Below are positions 50,701 through 58,942 of a DNA stretch of 64,000 nt, one piece after another. Under the pieces are notes generated by a model. That model had not been told where the DNA came from and searched no databases. It was given only the letters and a program-made list of their open reading frames with translations. Position numbers and translations under genes: made by a program. The stretch spans positions 99,573,835 to 99,637,834 of the forward strand of contig NC_084469.1 of NCBI RefSeq assembly GCF_027409185.1. Reading direction: 5' to 3'. The DNA is from Cynocephalus volans (lineage: Eukaryota > Chordata > Mammalia > Dermoptera > Cynocephalidae). Every line of letters begins with the position of its first letter. Within the stretch, counting starts at the first letter, position 1.

Positions 50701-53700
50701 GCCTGACCCCAGCCTCCCCTCTTCCCTCCCCAGACTCAAGCCCACCCACAGGCTGCGGCTGGGGGTCTTGGAGGAAAGGCCCTCACAGGAGAATGTTCTC
50801 CAGAGTCCTCCTGCTGCCTCAAAAGCTCACCCTCATTATCAGGCTCATTTTTGTTCTCTTTTAGGCCATGATTTCTGGGGAGCTCGACATTCTCAAAGAC
50901 TGGTGCTATGAAGCTGTGAGTATTTGAGTATTTTCTCTCTCTCTCTCTCTTTTTTTTTTTGGAGTCCTAAAAAAGTCGCGGTATGGAAGAGGGACCTGCT
51001 TGGATGGTTTGGTTAGGGAAGGGTGTGACAGGACCCGTGCTTCTGGTCAGAGAGGGGTCCTCGTGTCTGACCCAGATCCCATCCGCTCCTCAGCCTGTGG
51101 CATGTTTGCACCCACAGGCTGGGCACTGCGTCACCTGCCAGTCCTCGGCTTCCGAACTGTAAACTCCTCAGTCAGGGATCACCCCTCCCTTTGTGCCTAA
51201 AGGGTGGCCTGGAGCATTCTTCCTGCCAGGATAGCCCCAAACTGCCAATTTGCTGAGCATTTTTCCTCCCATCTTATAATCCCAGAGATGTGATTGGAGC
51301 CATTGAGTAAGATGAGATTTTTAGGGTGGCCTGTTGCTCATGTCTAAGTGCCCCGTTTCAGGTGGCCATGACTGATGGAAAGGTGGCCTTGGATACGGGC
51401 TGGGGCCCAGGGATTGGGGGGGGTGCACACGTGATTGTGGGTGCCGGGGAGCGAGACCCGGCTCACCCCCCTTCCCAGGGCCTACCTCACAGGGGTCGTG
51501 AGGGTAAAACATGGACACAGAAGTGGCTCCGGGACACTCACAGTGCTCGACAGATCCATTAGCTGTTCTCATTTCAAGATCCCGAAACACACATCAAAAC
51601 AAAACGGCAATAAGCTTCCCGCGCGGGGAGGAGCAGAGTCCTCACGAGGCCTTGGCTGTTTCCCGGAGTCCAGGCTCGGTCCTGGGGCCACCTTGTGCAC
51701 TGGGGTGTGTGCAGACAGGTCCGATGTTCCTGGGAGCACACACTGTCTGCCCCATTCCTGGCAGCCTCCCTGTCCCCACGGGGCTCCAGGCTCCCGTCTC
51801 GGGCCACCTGACGTCACCCTGCCCACCGCCTGCCCTACATCTTCATATATTTTTGTATTTTGTCCAGCTTATCAGTATTAAGCAATTCAGTCCTTTCTGG
51901 CTAATTCCATTCTGCACCCAGCTCACAAACAACTTGGAAGAAGCAGAGGAGATGTCAGATTTTCTTTTTAAGTACTCCTCTGAACGGTGACTAATCCGGC
52001 AGGCATTTTGAGAGGTTTTCTTGTTTTTTGTTTTTGTTTTTGTTTTTTGTAACTCTGGGACCTTTAAACCATGGCTGATTATCTTTGCCAAAGAGTTGCT
52101 GGTGCCCCTGGAAACACAGCTGAAGTTCCAGCCATTTCCACCAAGGTGTTTTTTAAATGTCATCTGGAAGAAACCCAGCAAGTTGGGTTGGCACCGTTAT
52201 TTTTTCCTCTGAGCGAATCAGTCATTTCCATAAAAAGCAGATGCTACTGAACCTTTTCCATCATAGCTGCCTGCCAAGCAAGCCCAGAGAACCCTCAAGT
52301 GAAGGTGTCACTGGCCACATGTGTCTTGAGGGCTGTACCCTATGCCTGGGTGGGGTGGATCAGTGAGACTGGGCAGCCCCGGGCAGTTAAGTTTCAGAGT
52401 AGCCGCAGGGTTAGGAAAAATCCTAGAAAAGGTGTTTGGTTCTAGGCCAAGATTCAGAGTGGGGTGACCACGGGAATGTTAAAGACCAGCCAGAGAGCCT
52501 CTGACTTACCCCTGAAAGTATATTTATTTTATTTTCCTGTGGATGGCCAGTATGGGGATCCGAACCGTTGACATTTGGGAGTTTATCTGAGATCGTGTTC
52601 CAGGAGAACTGCCCCTTCGCTGATTAGTGCTGTTTTCATGGGGTAGTCTTGACACAGTGTTCCCATAATGAGGGAAGCATGTGATTCAGACCAGCAAGCA
52701 GGTGGCACCCGCCTTTCACTTGGACCTGAGCTCCTGGTGGCAGGACCCCCAAGCGCCAGGCTGTGCGGGCCTTGGCTCCATGGGGTGCGGCCTTCCCTCG
52801 GTGGCTGTCCACACAGGCGTGTTGGCCTCTCGTTGCAGACCTATAGCCAGCTGGCCCACCCGATCCAGCAGGCCAAGGCTGTGGGCCTCCAGTTCCACTC
52901 CCGCATCCTCGACATTGACAACGTTGACGTAAGTGCCTCTGGCCAGAGGCCGGGTGGACCCCACAGGGTGGGCAGTTTGGCCCAGGTGAGGCCCAGGAGA
53001 TGGCCTCACCAGGGGTGGGGGACATTGTGCTGATCACATTTGCCTGTCAGTAGGGAGGAGTGAGCTCCTGGCTCTGGAGTTCCAGCTCAGGCAGGCACTT
53101 AGATTAAACAACCTGAAGGAGGGTCCCTTCCTGCACAAAGCTTCCATAGTCCTGTGGAGGGAATGTTCTTAGGCAAGTGGTGGGCACTGCCCTGATCTCA
53201 GATTCCTGTGGGTCCTCGTAGACCCTTTGCTGGGAAAGGAAAGGGTTTGGTCACACCGGTGTGGGCTCTGGATGGGTGGCCATGCCACTGTCCCCCAGGT
53301 TTCTTCTCCATGGGGAGCTGCAGGGTATGCCAGATGTGGCTCCCTCTCTCCTCCACCTGCACTGACTCCCAGCAGGCTCAGACTCAGTCTCACAATTCAG
53401 GGCTTGAACTTGTCTGTGGGTGGGAGGGTCTCATGTGACATCCCCCTCCGGAAGTGGGCTGGCAGTGGGCCTGGGCCTGGCCTGAGGTGAAGAGCCCAAG
53501 GCCCGAGAGCTGCAGTCAGAAGGAAGCAGACAGTGCTGAACAGGGCCCAGGGGAGGGGATAAGGCGCCCGGGCCTCCTCGCAGCAGGGTCCCTGGCACAG
53601 GGGTTCCCTCCTCTAGGAGAGCAGCAGGGAGGGGGGACTGGCCGTTGTCTGAGGCCCCCGACCCTTTGGGTTTCTCCGCAGCTGGCCATGGGTAAGATGA

Positions 53701-54109
53701 TGGAGCAGGGGCCGGTGCTGATCGTCACCTTCCAGGCCCAGCTGGTGATGGTGGTCAAGAACCCCAAAGGCGAGGTGGTTGAGGGTGATCCGGTGAGTGA
53801 AGGGACGGGGCTGGGGCCTGTGGCCATCTGGCACCAAGGCCAGAGAAGCAACAGACCTGTGTGGTTTTACCAAGCCCGAGCAGCCTGAGTGGGAGGCCCT
53901 GTCCCAGCCTCTGTCCCAAGCCCTGGGGAGTGAGGGGCATTCCTGGTGGCGCCTGTCTCTTAGCGGCCCCTGACCTCCGGTCTTTGCAGGACAAGGTGCT
54001 GCGCATGCTGTACGTGTGGGCGCTCTGCCGAGACCAGGATGAGCTCAACCCCTACGCGGCCTGGCGGCTCCTGGACATCTCCGCCTCCAGTACAGAGCAG
54101 ATCCTTTGA
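41437..54109 (+). CDS. TIMM44: Mitochondrial import inner membrane translocase subunit TIM44
   Basis: TIM44 is a peripheral matrix-side protein that tethers mitochondrial Hsp70 to the TIM23 channel and so drives presequence-dependent import. Coding exons: 41437..41481, 43275..43370, 45891..46061, 46942..47022, 47781..47930, 48014..48153, 48428..48513, 49145..49237, 49324..49448, 50865..50915, 52839..52928, 53682..53792, 53990..54109. All are GT-AG and in frame, giving 452 residues, the human length. The N-terminus (MAAAALRGGWCRCPR) is basic and free of acidic residues, as expected of a presequence. Residues about 55-180 are highly charged and helical. A Walker-A-like GGEKLGRT lies at 166-173, with Arg where a classical loop has Lys. 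The C-terminal Tim44 domain spans about 285-445 and ends in SSTEQIL. The ATG sits in the first CpG-island exon. Nothing is broken. Confidence 0.97.
41990..42145 (+). repeat. MIR fragment in TIMM44 intron 1
   Basis: AGACTGAGCAACCTGCCCGC, AGTCCCAGAGCTAGTAGGTG is the MIR core. Confidence 0.65.
42146..43274 (+). other. Rest of TIMM44 intron 1
   Basis: An L2-like antisense phrase at about 42600-42690 and a poly(T) run near 42220; otherwise unique sequence with no gene. Confidence 0.7.
43275..43370 (+). CDS. TIMM44: TIMM44 coding exon 2
   Basis: Residues 16-47, presequence remainder (RCLGGGVQFL...). Acceptor ccaattag, donor gtgagt. Confidence 0.95.
44925..45580 (-). mobile_element. L1M-type fragment, antisense
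   Basis: GTTTTGAGCTTACAGAAACA, GGCAACTTCTGATCCTTTTA and GTGTCTTTCCATGGCTTGAG are antisense old-L1 phrases, split by the SINE at 45104. Confidence 0.75.
45104..45185 (-). mobile_element. 5'-truncated tRNA-Ile-type SINE inside L1
   Basis: Bounded by TGATACATTA (45094-45103 and 45186-45195). It ends after GACCTTGGTGTTACAAGG, so the 5' tRNA part is missing. Confidence 0.82.
45623..45746 (+). mobile_element. tRNA-Ile-type SINE upstream of TIMM44 exon 3
   Basis: Opens GGCTGGCCAGTTAGCTTAG; the tail is (AAT)n then (AAAAT)n. Confidence 0.88.
45891..46061 (+). CDS. TIMM44: TIMM44 coding exon 3
   Basis: Residues 48-104. Start of the mature protein and the charged helix (GFLSGLLDNIKQELAKNKEM). Flanked by inverted SINE copies. 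Confidence 0.96.
46205..46287 (-). mobile_element. tRNA-Ile-type SINE downstream of TIMM44 exon 3
   Basis: An antisense copy: GGATCAAACCCTTGACCTTG to GAGCTAACCGGCCAGCCCC. No poly(T) remains. Confidence 0.85.
46288..46941 (+). other. 3' part of TIMM44 intron 3
   Basis: Unique, G-rich on this strand; no gene or repeat recognised. Confidence 0.6.
46942..47022 (+). CDS. TIMM44: TIMM44 coding exon 4
   Basis: Residues 105-131 (KTIESETVRT...KE), donor gtaatg. Confidence 0.95.
47023..47780 (+). other. TIMM44 intron 4
   Basis: 758 bp of unique GC-rich sequence; no gene recognised. Confidence 0.7.
47781..47930 (+). CDS. TIMM44: TIMM44 coding exon 5
   Basis: Residues 132-181 with the Walker-A-like GGEKLGRT. 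The acceptor region cagtag/AGT offers AGs two bases apart; only the upstream one keeps the frame. Confidence 0.95.
48014..48153 (+). CDS. TIMM44: TIMM44 coding exon 6
   Basis: Residues 182-227 plus two bases of codon 228. The donor is gtaggt, with GA before it, so the apparent TAG in frame is intronic. Confidence 0.93.
48428..48513 (+). CDS. TIMM44: TIMM44 coding exon 7
   Basis: Completes codon 228, residues 229-256, one base of codon 257 (KWYQQWKDFKENNVVFN). Confidence 0.95.
48514..49144 (+). other. TIMM44 intron 7
   Basis: 631 bp of unique GC-rich sequence; no gene recognised. Confidence 0.7.
49145..49237 (+). CDS. TIMM44: TIMM44 coding exon 8
   Basis: Residues 257-287 with split codons at both ends (FFEMKMKYDESDN...). 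Confidence 0.95.
49324..49448 (+). CDS. TIMM44: TIMM44 coding exon 9
   Basis: Residues 288-329 (GLFSKTEMSEVLTEILRVDP...), start of the C-terminal domain. Confidence 0.95.
49449..50864 (+). other. TIMM44 intron 9
   Basis: 1.4 kb of GC-rich unique sequence. Long ORFs on both strands lack coding features. Confidence 0.7.
50865..50915 (+). CDS. TIMM44: TIMM44 coding exon 10
   Basis: Residues 330-346 (AMISGELDILKDWCYEA). A (CT)n-poly(T) run follows about 20 bp after the donor. Confidence 0.95.
50916..52838 (+). other. TIMM44 intron 10
   Basis: Begins with a (CT)n-poly(T) run (50934-50960). It contains a (GTTTTT)n-like tract (52018-52050) and a truncated SINE (52516-52576); the rest is unique. 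Confidence 0.7.
52516..52576 (-). mobile_element. Truncated tRNA-Ile-type SINE
   Basis: Only the A-tail end and GGATCCGAACCGTTGACATT remain, antisense. Confidence 0.7.
52839..52928 (+). CDS. TIMM44: TIMM44 coding exon 11
   Basis: Residues 347-376 (TYSQLAHPIQQAKAVGLQFH...). Confidence 0.95.
52929..53681 (+). other. TIMM44 intron 11
   Basis: 753 bp of unique GC-rich sequence; no gene recognised. Confidence 0.7.
53682..53792 (+). CDS. TIMM44: TIMM44 coding exon 12
   Basis: Residues 377-413 (LAMGKMMEQGPVLIVTFQAQ...), beta-sheet core of the C-terminal domain. Confidence 0.95.
53990..54109 (+). CDS. TIMM44: TIMM44 last coding exon
   Basis: Residues 414-452 and the TGA stop. Confidence 0.96.
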   Translation, partial: DKVLRMLYVWALCRDQDELNPYAAWRLLDISASSTEQIL

Positions 54110-54545
54110 GTGTAGCAGCTGCGACAGGAGCTCCAGGGCTGAATCACGCGGTGGACGCGCAGGGGCAGCACCTGCAGCAACTCTAGACCTCTGGGGACAA
54201 GACTGTTTGCCCTGCCCCGAGCTCTGCCAGGGCAGCTGCATAACCAGCTGGACAGGGAAGGGCTGGCTGCTGAGGGTCCCTGGCGGCTGGAGACGCTCCC
54301 AGTGCTGGCCCTTGCACCATCCCTTTGCCACTTGGGCTGCTGGTGGGCTAGTGGCTGGTCAGGGACACACAGGCCACACAGTGCCAAGAGGCCCTCGGGC
54401 TCAGGGTCTCCCCCCAGGGGCAGGGTAGTGGGGCCTGGGCCTTGCTGCTCAGAGAGGCCCTGGCTATGCCAAGCCAGGCCATTTTAGGTCTTTTTTATTT
54501 TAACAGTGCTCTTATTTCCTGTATGTAAGCCTGAGATTTGAAAAT

Positions 54546-54551
54546 AATAAA
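54546..54551 (+). terminator. TIMM44 polyadenylation signal AATAAA
   Basis: 437 bp after the stop, followed by a GT-rich element (ggtgtctgtctcttgagtgg). The CTXN1 CpG island starts about 350 bp later. Confidence 0.85.
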
Positions 54552-55680
54552 ACACCAAAGTGCAGAAGAGCAGCTTGATGGTCCAAGGTGTCTGTCTCTT
54601 GAGTGGGGGACGGGGGTGGGAGTGGGCCAGCGGTCATGGAGAGGTGGTCAAGGTCAAGAAGGAACGGCAAGCACTCCCAGAGGGCTCAGGACCCCGCCCT
54701 CGGGGGTTGGAGAGACCAGTGACAAAAATTCCTCCAGTGACCTGCCTGGGATCTCTGAGGGTTGGGGTCCCCAGGGCCGGGGGAGCTCGGGCGCCCATGA
54801 ATGATGGTTGGGGACATTGGAACCCCCCCAACAGGAAGTCTGGGTGAGGTCTGTCGTGGAGGAGAATGGGGTGCAGGGGCTGAGGTCAGGCTGGGGATGT
54901 CCAAGGTGCTTGTGCGGGTGGAAGTGGCAGCTGCCCACGCCCCTGGGGTTCTCGGCGCTCGCGGGGCTCCGGGGACAGGGGCTCTGTCCTCCCGCAGGCG
55001 GGGCGGGGTCGCGGGCCCGCGCGCCACTCCCCGCGCAGCCTCCGCCCCCCGGCCCCACCCCCGCGTCGGCTCCGCCCCCGTCGCCATGGGAACAGCCGCG
55101 GCGGCCCTGCTCGCGCGCCGCTCGCCCGCCTCGTCTCCGCCGCTCCAGGGGCGGGTGGGGTGGGCTGAGCCGGGGCCGCCGTCGCCGCCACCGCCGGGGA
55201 GAGGCCGAGCGCAGAGCCGGCGCGGCGCCGGGAGAGAGCGCGGCCGCCGGGCGGTGCGTCCCCGTCCGGGTCGAGGCCAGGGTGAGGGGCGCGCCGGGGC
55301 GGGGGCGGGGGCGGTGGGGGAGGAGGTTCCCGAGAACAAAGGGAGCGGGGCGGGGGCCGGAGGACTCGTCCCCGTCGCGCCGCCGGGACCGCGAGCCGCG
55401 CGCTCCACCTGTTGTGCGCGGGCCGGGCCGGTCGGGGCTTCCTGTCACCGCACTCGGCGCCCCCACCTGCGCGCACGGCCGGAGTTGGGTCCCCGCATGG
55501 TGGTGGCGGCGAGCCCGAGGGCCGGGCATGGGTGGAGCCCGGGGACCGAGGCGCACGCGGGGGATGGGGCCGGGCACGGTAAGGGGGTGGGTGGTGGGAG
55601 GAGGTGACGCGGGGGCGCGGGAGGGCGCAGCCTCATCCCTGAGCCCCGGGCGGGTCCCCTCCTCCGCAGGGCGCGCGGCG

Positions 55681-55686
55681 ATGTGA
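55681..55686 (+). promoter_or_regulatory. Start-stop upstream ORF (ATGTGA) of CTXN1
   Basis: An ATG followed at once by TGA, nine bases before the CTXN1 start. Its context (GCGGCGATGT) has G at -3 and a T at +4. Start-stop elements of this kind are known to stall or divert scanning ribosomes. Confidence 0.6.
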
Positions 55687-55689
55687 GCC

Positions 55690-55938
55690 ATGAGCGCGAC
55701 GTGGACGCTGTCGCCGGAGCCGCTGCCGCCATCGACGGGGCCCCCGGTGGGCGCGGGCCTGGATGCGGAGCAGCGCACGGTGTTCGCCTTCGTGCTCTGC
55801 CTGCTCGTGGTGCTGGTGCTGCTGATGGTGCGCTGCGTGCGCATCCTGCTCGACCCCTACAGCCGCATGCCCGCCTCGTCCTGGACCGACCACAAGGAGG
55901 CGCTCGAGCGCGGGCAGTTCGACTACGCCTTGGTGTGA
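55690..55938 (+). CDS. CTXN1: Cortexin-1
   Basis: Cortexin-1 is a small single-pass membrane protein enriched in cortical neurons; its molecular role is poorly defined, with links to signalling in developing forebrain. The 82-residue frame lies in one exon. Residues about 1-28 are a Pro/Ser-rich extracellular part. A membrane segment follows at about 29-50 ([16 protein letters not shown]). After it come the family-typical basic [14 protein letters not shown] and a C-terminal [13 protein letters not shown]. The length and C-terminus equal those of mammalian cortexin-1. The ATG has G at -3. The gene lies head-to-tail behind TIMM44 and convergent with SNAPC2, as in human. Confidence 0.96.
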
Positions 55939-56689
55939 GGGGCGCGGCGCCCCCCCCGCCCCCCGGGCCGACCCCCCGCGGGGTCTCCCAGGGTCGGCCC
56001 GACCTGGGCGCCGCCAGGCCTGGACTGCGTTCAGGATCCCGCACCAGAGTCCCCAGCGTGGGGCGGGGGAAGGGCATTAGGAGAAGTCCAGCCCTCACCC
56101 CTAGACCCTTCCCATCTCCCCTCCTGGCCAGGCCAGAGCCCACCTCGTGCCTTTACCTCGTGTCCCTTCCTCTCTCCGCAACTCACCCGCCCGGCTGGAC
56201 CCCAGACTCTGAATCCCGGGTGGGAGGAGGACCCCCCGCACCGCCCCCTCCCCAGCGTGTAGGTGGCTCTGCTATTGTCCTGCCGCTGGGCATGAGTGTC
56301 ATGTCCGTTCCTGTGGGTGGAGACCCCCCTTGTCTTCCCCTCCCTCCCCGGCCATCCTCAACCCCACCTTGAGTGTTGAGCCTGTCCTTGGGCACCAGCC
56401 CTGCGTGGACGCTGCATACCAATATGCCCTGCACAGCCTGTCCCCGAGACGGAGCCCGAAGACCTACCATGGCTGCTGTGTCCAGGATGCCTGGCGCCTT
56501 CCGTGGGGGGAGAGCGCGCACGGGCTCATCCTCGGTCCCAGCCCAGGCCCCAGAACAGGTCAGCGCGCCCCTCCCTCGGAGCCCACCTCCGCCCCTCACC
56601 GGCCTCTGTGCCGCCTCCCCCTGATCCCCTGCTATCCCCCCAGGCCCCCCCATGCCTTTTCACTCTTCCCTGCCTCTGAGCCGATGATG

Positions 56690-56880
56690 ATAATAAAAGC
56701 TATTATTGAGCGCTTCCTGCATGCCAAGCAGCGTGCTGAGTTTGGGCTTCCTGTTTCTAGCAGGCCCCGTTAGCATCCCCATTCTACAGGCAGGGAACCG
56801 AGGTCCAGGCAGCTGCAGAGACTTGCCCATAGCTATGTGGCTAAAGTCCAGCCGGCTGGAAGAGAAGCCCAGGTGTGGCT
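56690..56880 (-). repeat. MIR fragment, antisense, at the CTXN1 3' end
   Basis: GCTATTATTGAGCGCTTCCT, GCATGCCAAGCAGCGTGCTG and CATCCCCATTCTACAGGCAG are antisense MIR phrases. Confidence 0.7.
56692..56697 (+). terminator. CTXN1 polyadenylation signal AATAAA
   Basis: 754 bp after the stop, at the edge of MIR-like sequence. Confidence 0.75.
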
Positions 56881-58075
56881 CTGCGTGCTCCTAAAGGCTG
56901 CTCAGGGACACCCAGATCCACAGGCACTTTTCAGCTTTGTGCGGGCGGACGTGTAAGCGTCTTGATCCCTCCAGCCCAAGGCACAGTGGAGACACCCTCC
57001 TCCGCCTTTTACACACTTCTTTCCCTTGACCTGGAGAGGTGCTGGGGCCTTGGGTTGGACTCAGCCCCATGGGGAGCTGGGATAGGGCGCTGGAGGTTGC
57101 CAACCGCACCTGGCGCCCCAAACCTCCAGAGCCTTGTCCCTCCTGCCCACCAGACCCGTGTGCGCCTTGGAACCGTGGGTCTGGCACTGTGGAGCCGTGA
57201 CCACGAGCTGGCTCTGTTCCACGGCAGCCTGCCTGGGAGATGTGTTGTGCACCCCGGGGGAGCCGTGTGCAATGTGCGTGGGGAGAAACGAGCATTTCTA
57301 TAAAAGGCAGGCGGCGTGAAGGCACAGGCGCCGCGAGCAGAAAACTCACCAACTCCCAGACGACTAGTGAGGCGTGGGGGAGGGCCGCACTGTGGGAGGA
57401 CAACCGCTTCCCCAAGAGGAACCCTGGTTCCGCCAGACCTGCCCCTGAACCCCACCCACAGGTCAGGTGAAGCTGATGGGGGGGGGGGTCCCCTGCAGTG
57501 AAGCCCAGCGGCACCGCCAAGAATACAGGGTCTTGGGGATCGGCCAGAACTCCGGCCTGCCCCTTCCACCCGGAGCTGCCCCTCTGCCTAAGGCCCCTCC
57601 AGGACTCCCTGCCTCCTCCCCTTACTTCTAGAGATCATTGAGGCCCCAAAGCCACTTCGAGGGACATACTGCCCTCGCTCAGCCTGCTGCCACTTGGGGC
57701 AGCCACTCCAACCCTTGGCCCCCCCAGCCTGGGGCCTTGTTCCTGCCACTGGCCACCCTCTCTCTCCTGGCTTCTCTCCCCTCCACCTATATGATGTGAC
57801 ATCACCCTGTTATAAAAACCTATCCCTGACACCTGCCTGGTTGTCATCTTCCCATCCATGCTTGTCAAAGAGCCACCTCCACACAGTCACCAAGGGGCTC
57901 CTCACAGCCAAACTGAGGTAGCTGCAGGTGTCATTGAACCAGACGTGGCAGTAGCAGCCTTGCCAGGGACTGTGCCCTCCTCCCTTGCACGCCCACCCCC
58001 CAGCTCCCATTATCCCTAGTTCTGACCCTTCAGGCCCCCACTTCTACCTTGAAGTCACAGGCAAAAGAGAGCAAG
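56881..58075. other. Region between convergent CTXN1 and SNAPC2
   Basis: 1.2 kb of unique GC-rich sequence between two 3' ends, with a G-run near 57478-57488. ORFs on both strands show no recognisable protein. Confidence 0.6.
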
Positions 58076-58091
58076 GCAGGTTGGCCAGAAC

Positions 58092-58097
58092 TTTATT
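58092..58097 (-). terminator. SNAPC2 polyadenylation signal AATAAA
   Basis: TTTATT on the plus strand, about 520 bp after the stop, with nothing competing nearer. Confidence 0.85.
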
Positions 58098-58613
58098 GGA
58101 GGTCACAGGACACCCCTGGAGAGGGTGGAGGAGCCAGCGTAGGGACTGTTGGACTGTAGACAGCTGAACAGGGCTGGGGATATGGGGCCCTGAGGGACAT
58201 AAACAGGGGGAGGAGCACAAAGAATAGAAACCTAGCAAAGGAGGACATGTGAGAGGGGATTCGTGGCGTGGGGTGCCAGCTATGCCCCCTGGCAAAGAAC
58301 AAGGTGCAGCTGGGCTTGGGGAAAGGTGGGGCCGGTCCTGTCCCTCTGTCCGCCTGTCCAGGTCAGGCTGCTTGTGGGCGGGATCCTGCATCCCCCGTTC
58401 CCCAAGAACCCAGCCACCTGGCTGGCCCCATCAAACTGTACAATTGCAGTTCCATTTCTGAGACTCCCAATGTATCAGTCATTTAAAGCCCACCACCCCG
58501 TGCTGAGCTCCATGTTTGGGACCTTCCACCATCCACCATGTTGGGGTCCTCACGACAAGCAGTGCCAGCCAGGCAGGACTGAGGGCCAGATCAGGATGTC
58601 TGGTGTGTCTGCC

Positions 58614-58942
58614 TCACCTTGCAGGGGTGGCCGCCCGGCCCAGAAGCTCCAGAGGAACCAGGAACGGGTTTAGAGGGCAGATCCCAGCTTCTTGCCAGGT
58701 CGATCTCAGTTCGCTGGGCCCGACACTCTCAGGGGATTGTAGGGTGGCCTGGCCGGGCTCCTCTGGCCCCCTGGATTCAATGGTGCCATCATCAGGCCCA
58801 GGCCCGGTCTCATCTGCTGGGCTGGGTTGCGGGGCTGTGAGACGCCGGTAAGTTTCCGACATATGCTCAACCAGGGCTGTGCAGGGCAGGCGGGGCAGCT
58901 CCTCCGGAAGCGATGTGAGCAGGTCAAGAACCACAGCTGACT
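58614..58942 (-). CDS. SNAPC2: SNAPC2 last coding exon
   Basis: Completes Glu224, residues 225-332 and the TGA stop. Confidence 0.95.

Larger units (their letters stand above)
54920..55960 (+). promoter_or_regulatory. CTXN1 CpG island and probable 5' noncoding exon
   Basis: Extremely GC- and CpG-rich sequence covering the likely promoter, a probable untranslated first exon ending near 55281 (GCCAGG/gtgagg) and an intron to the acceptor ctccgcag at 55669. The exon boundaries are inference from splice-site form. The many long ORFs on both strands are composition artefacts. Confidence 0.7.

Noticed and set aside
54654-55844. A 396-codon minus-strand ORF, with 268- and 292-codon plus-strand ORFs over the same region
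   Set aside because: All lie in a CpG island where stops are rare in every frame. The translations are Arg/Pro/Gly/Ala low-complexity and match no family I know.
55683-56372. A 229-codon ORF overlapping CTXN1 in another frame
   Set aside because: It is the out-of-frame reading of the CTXN1 exon and its GC-rich 3'UTR; only the 82-residue frame matches a known protein.
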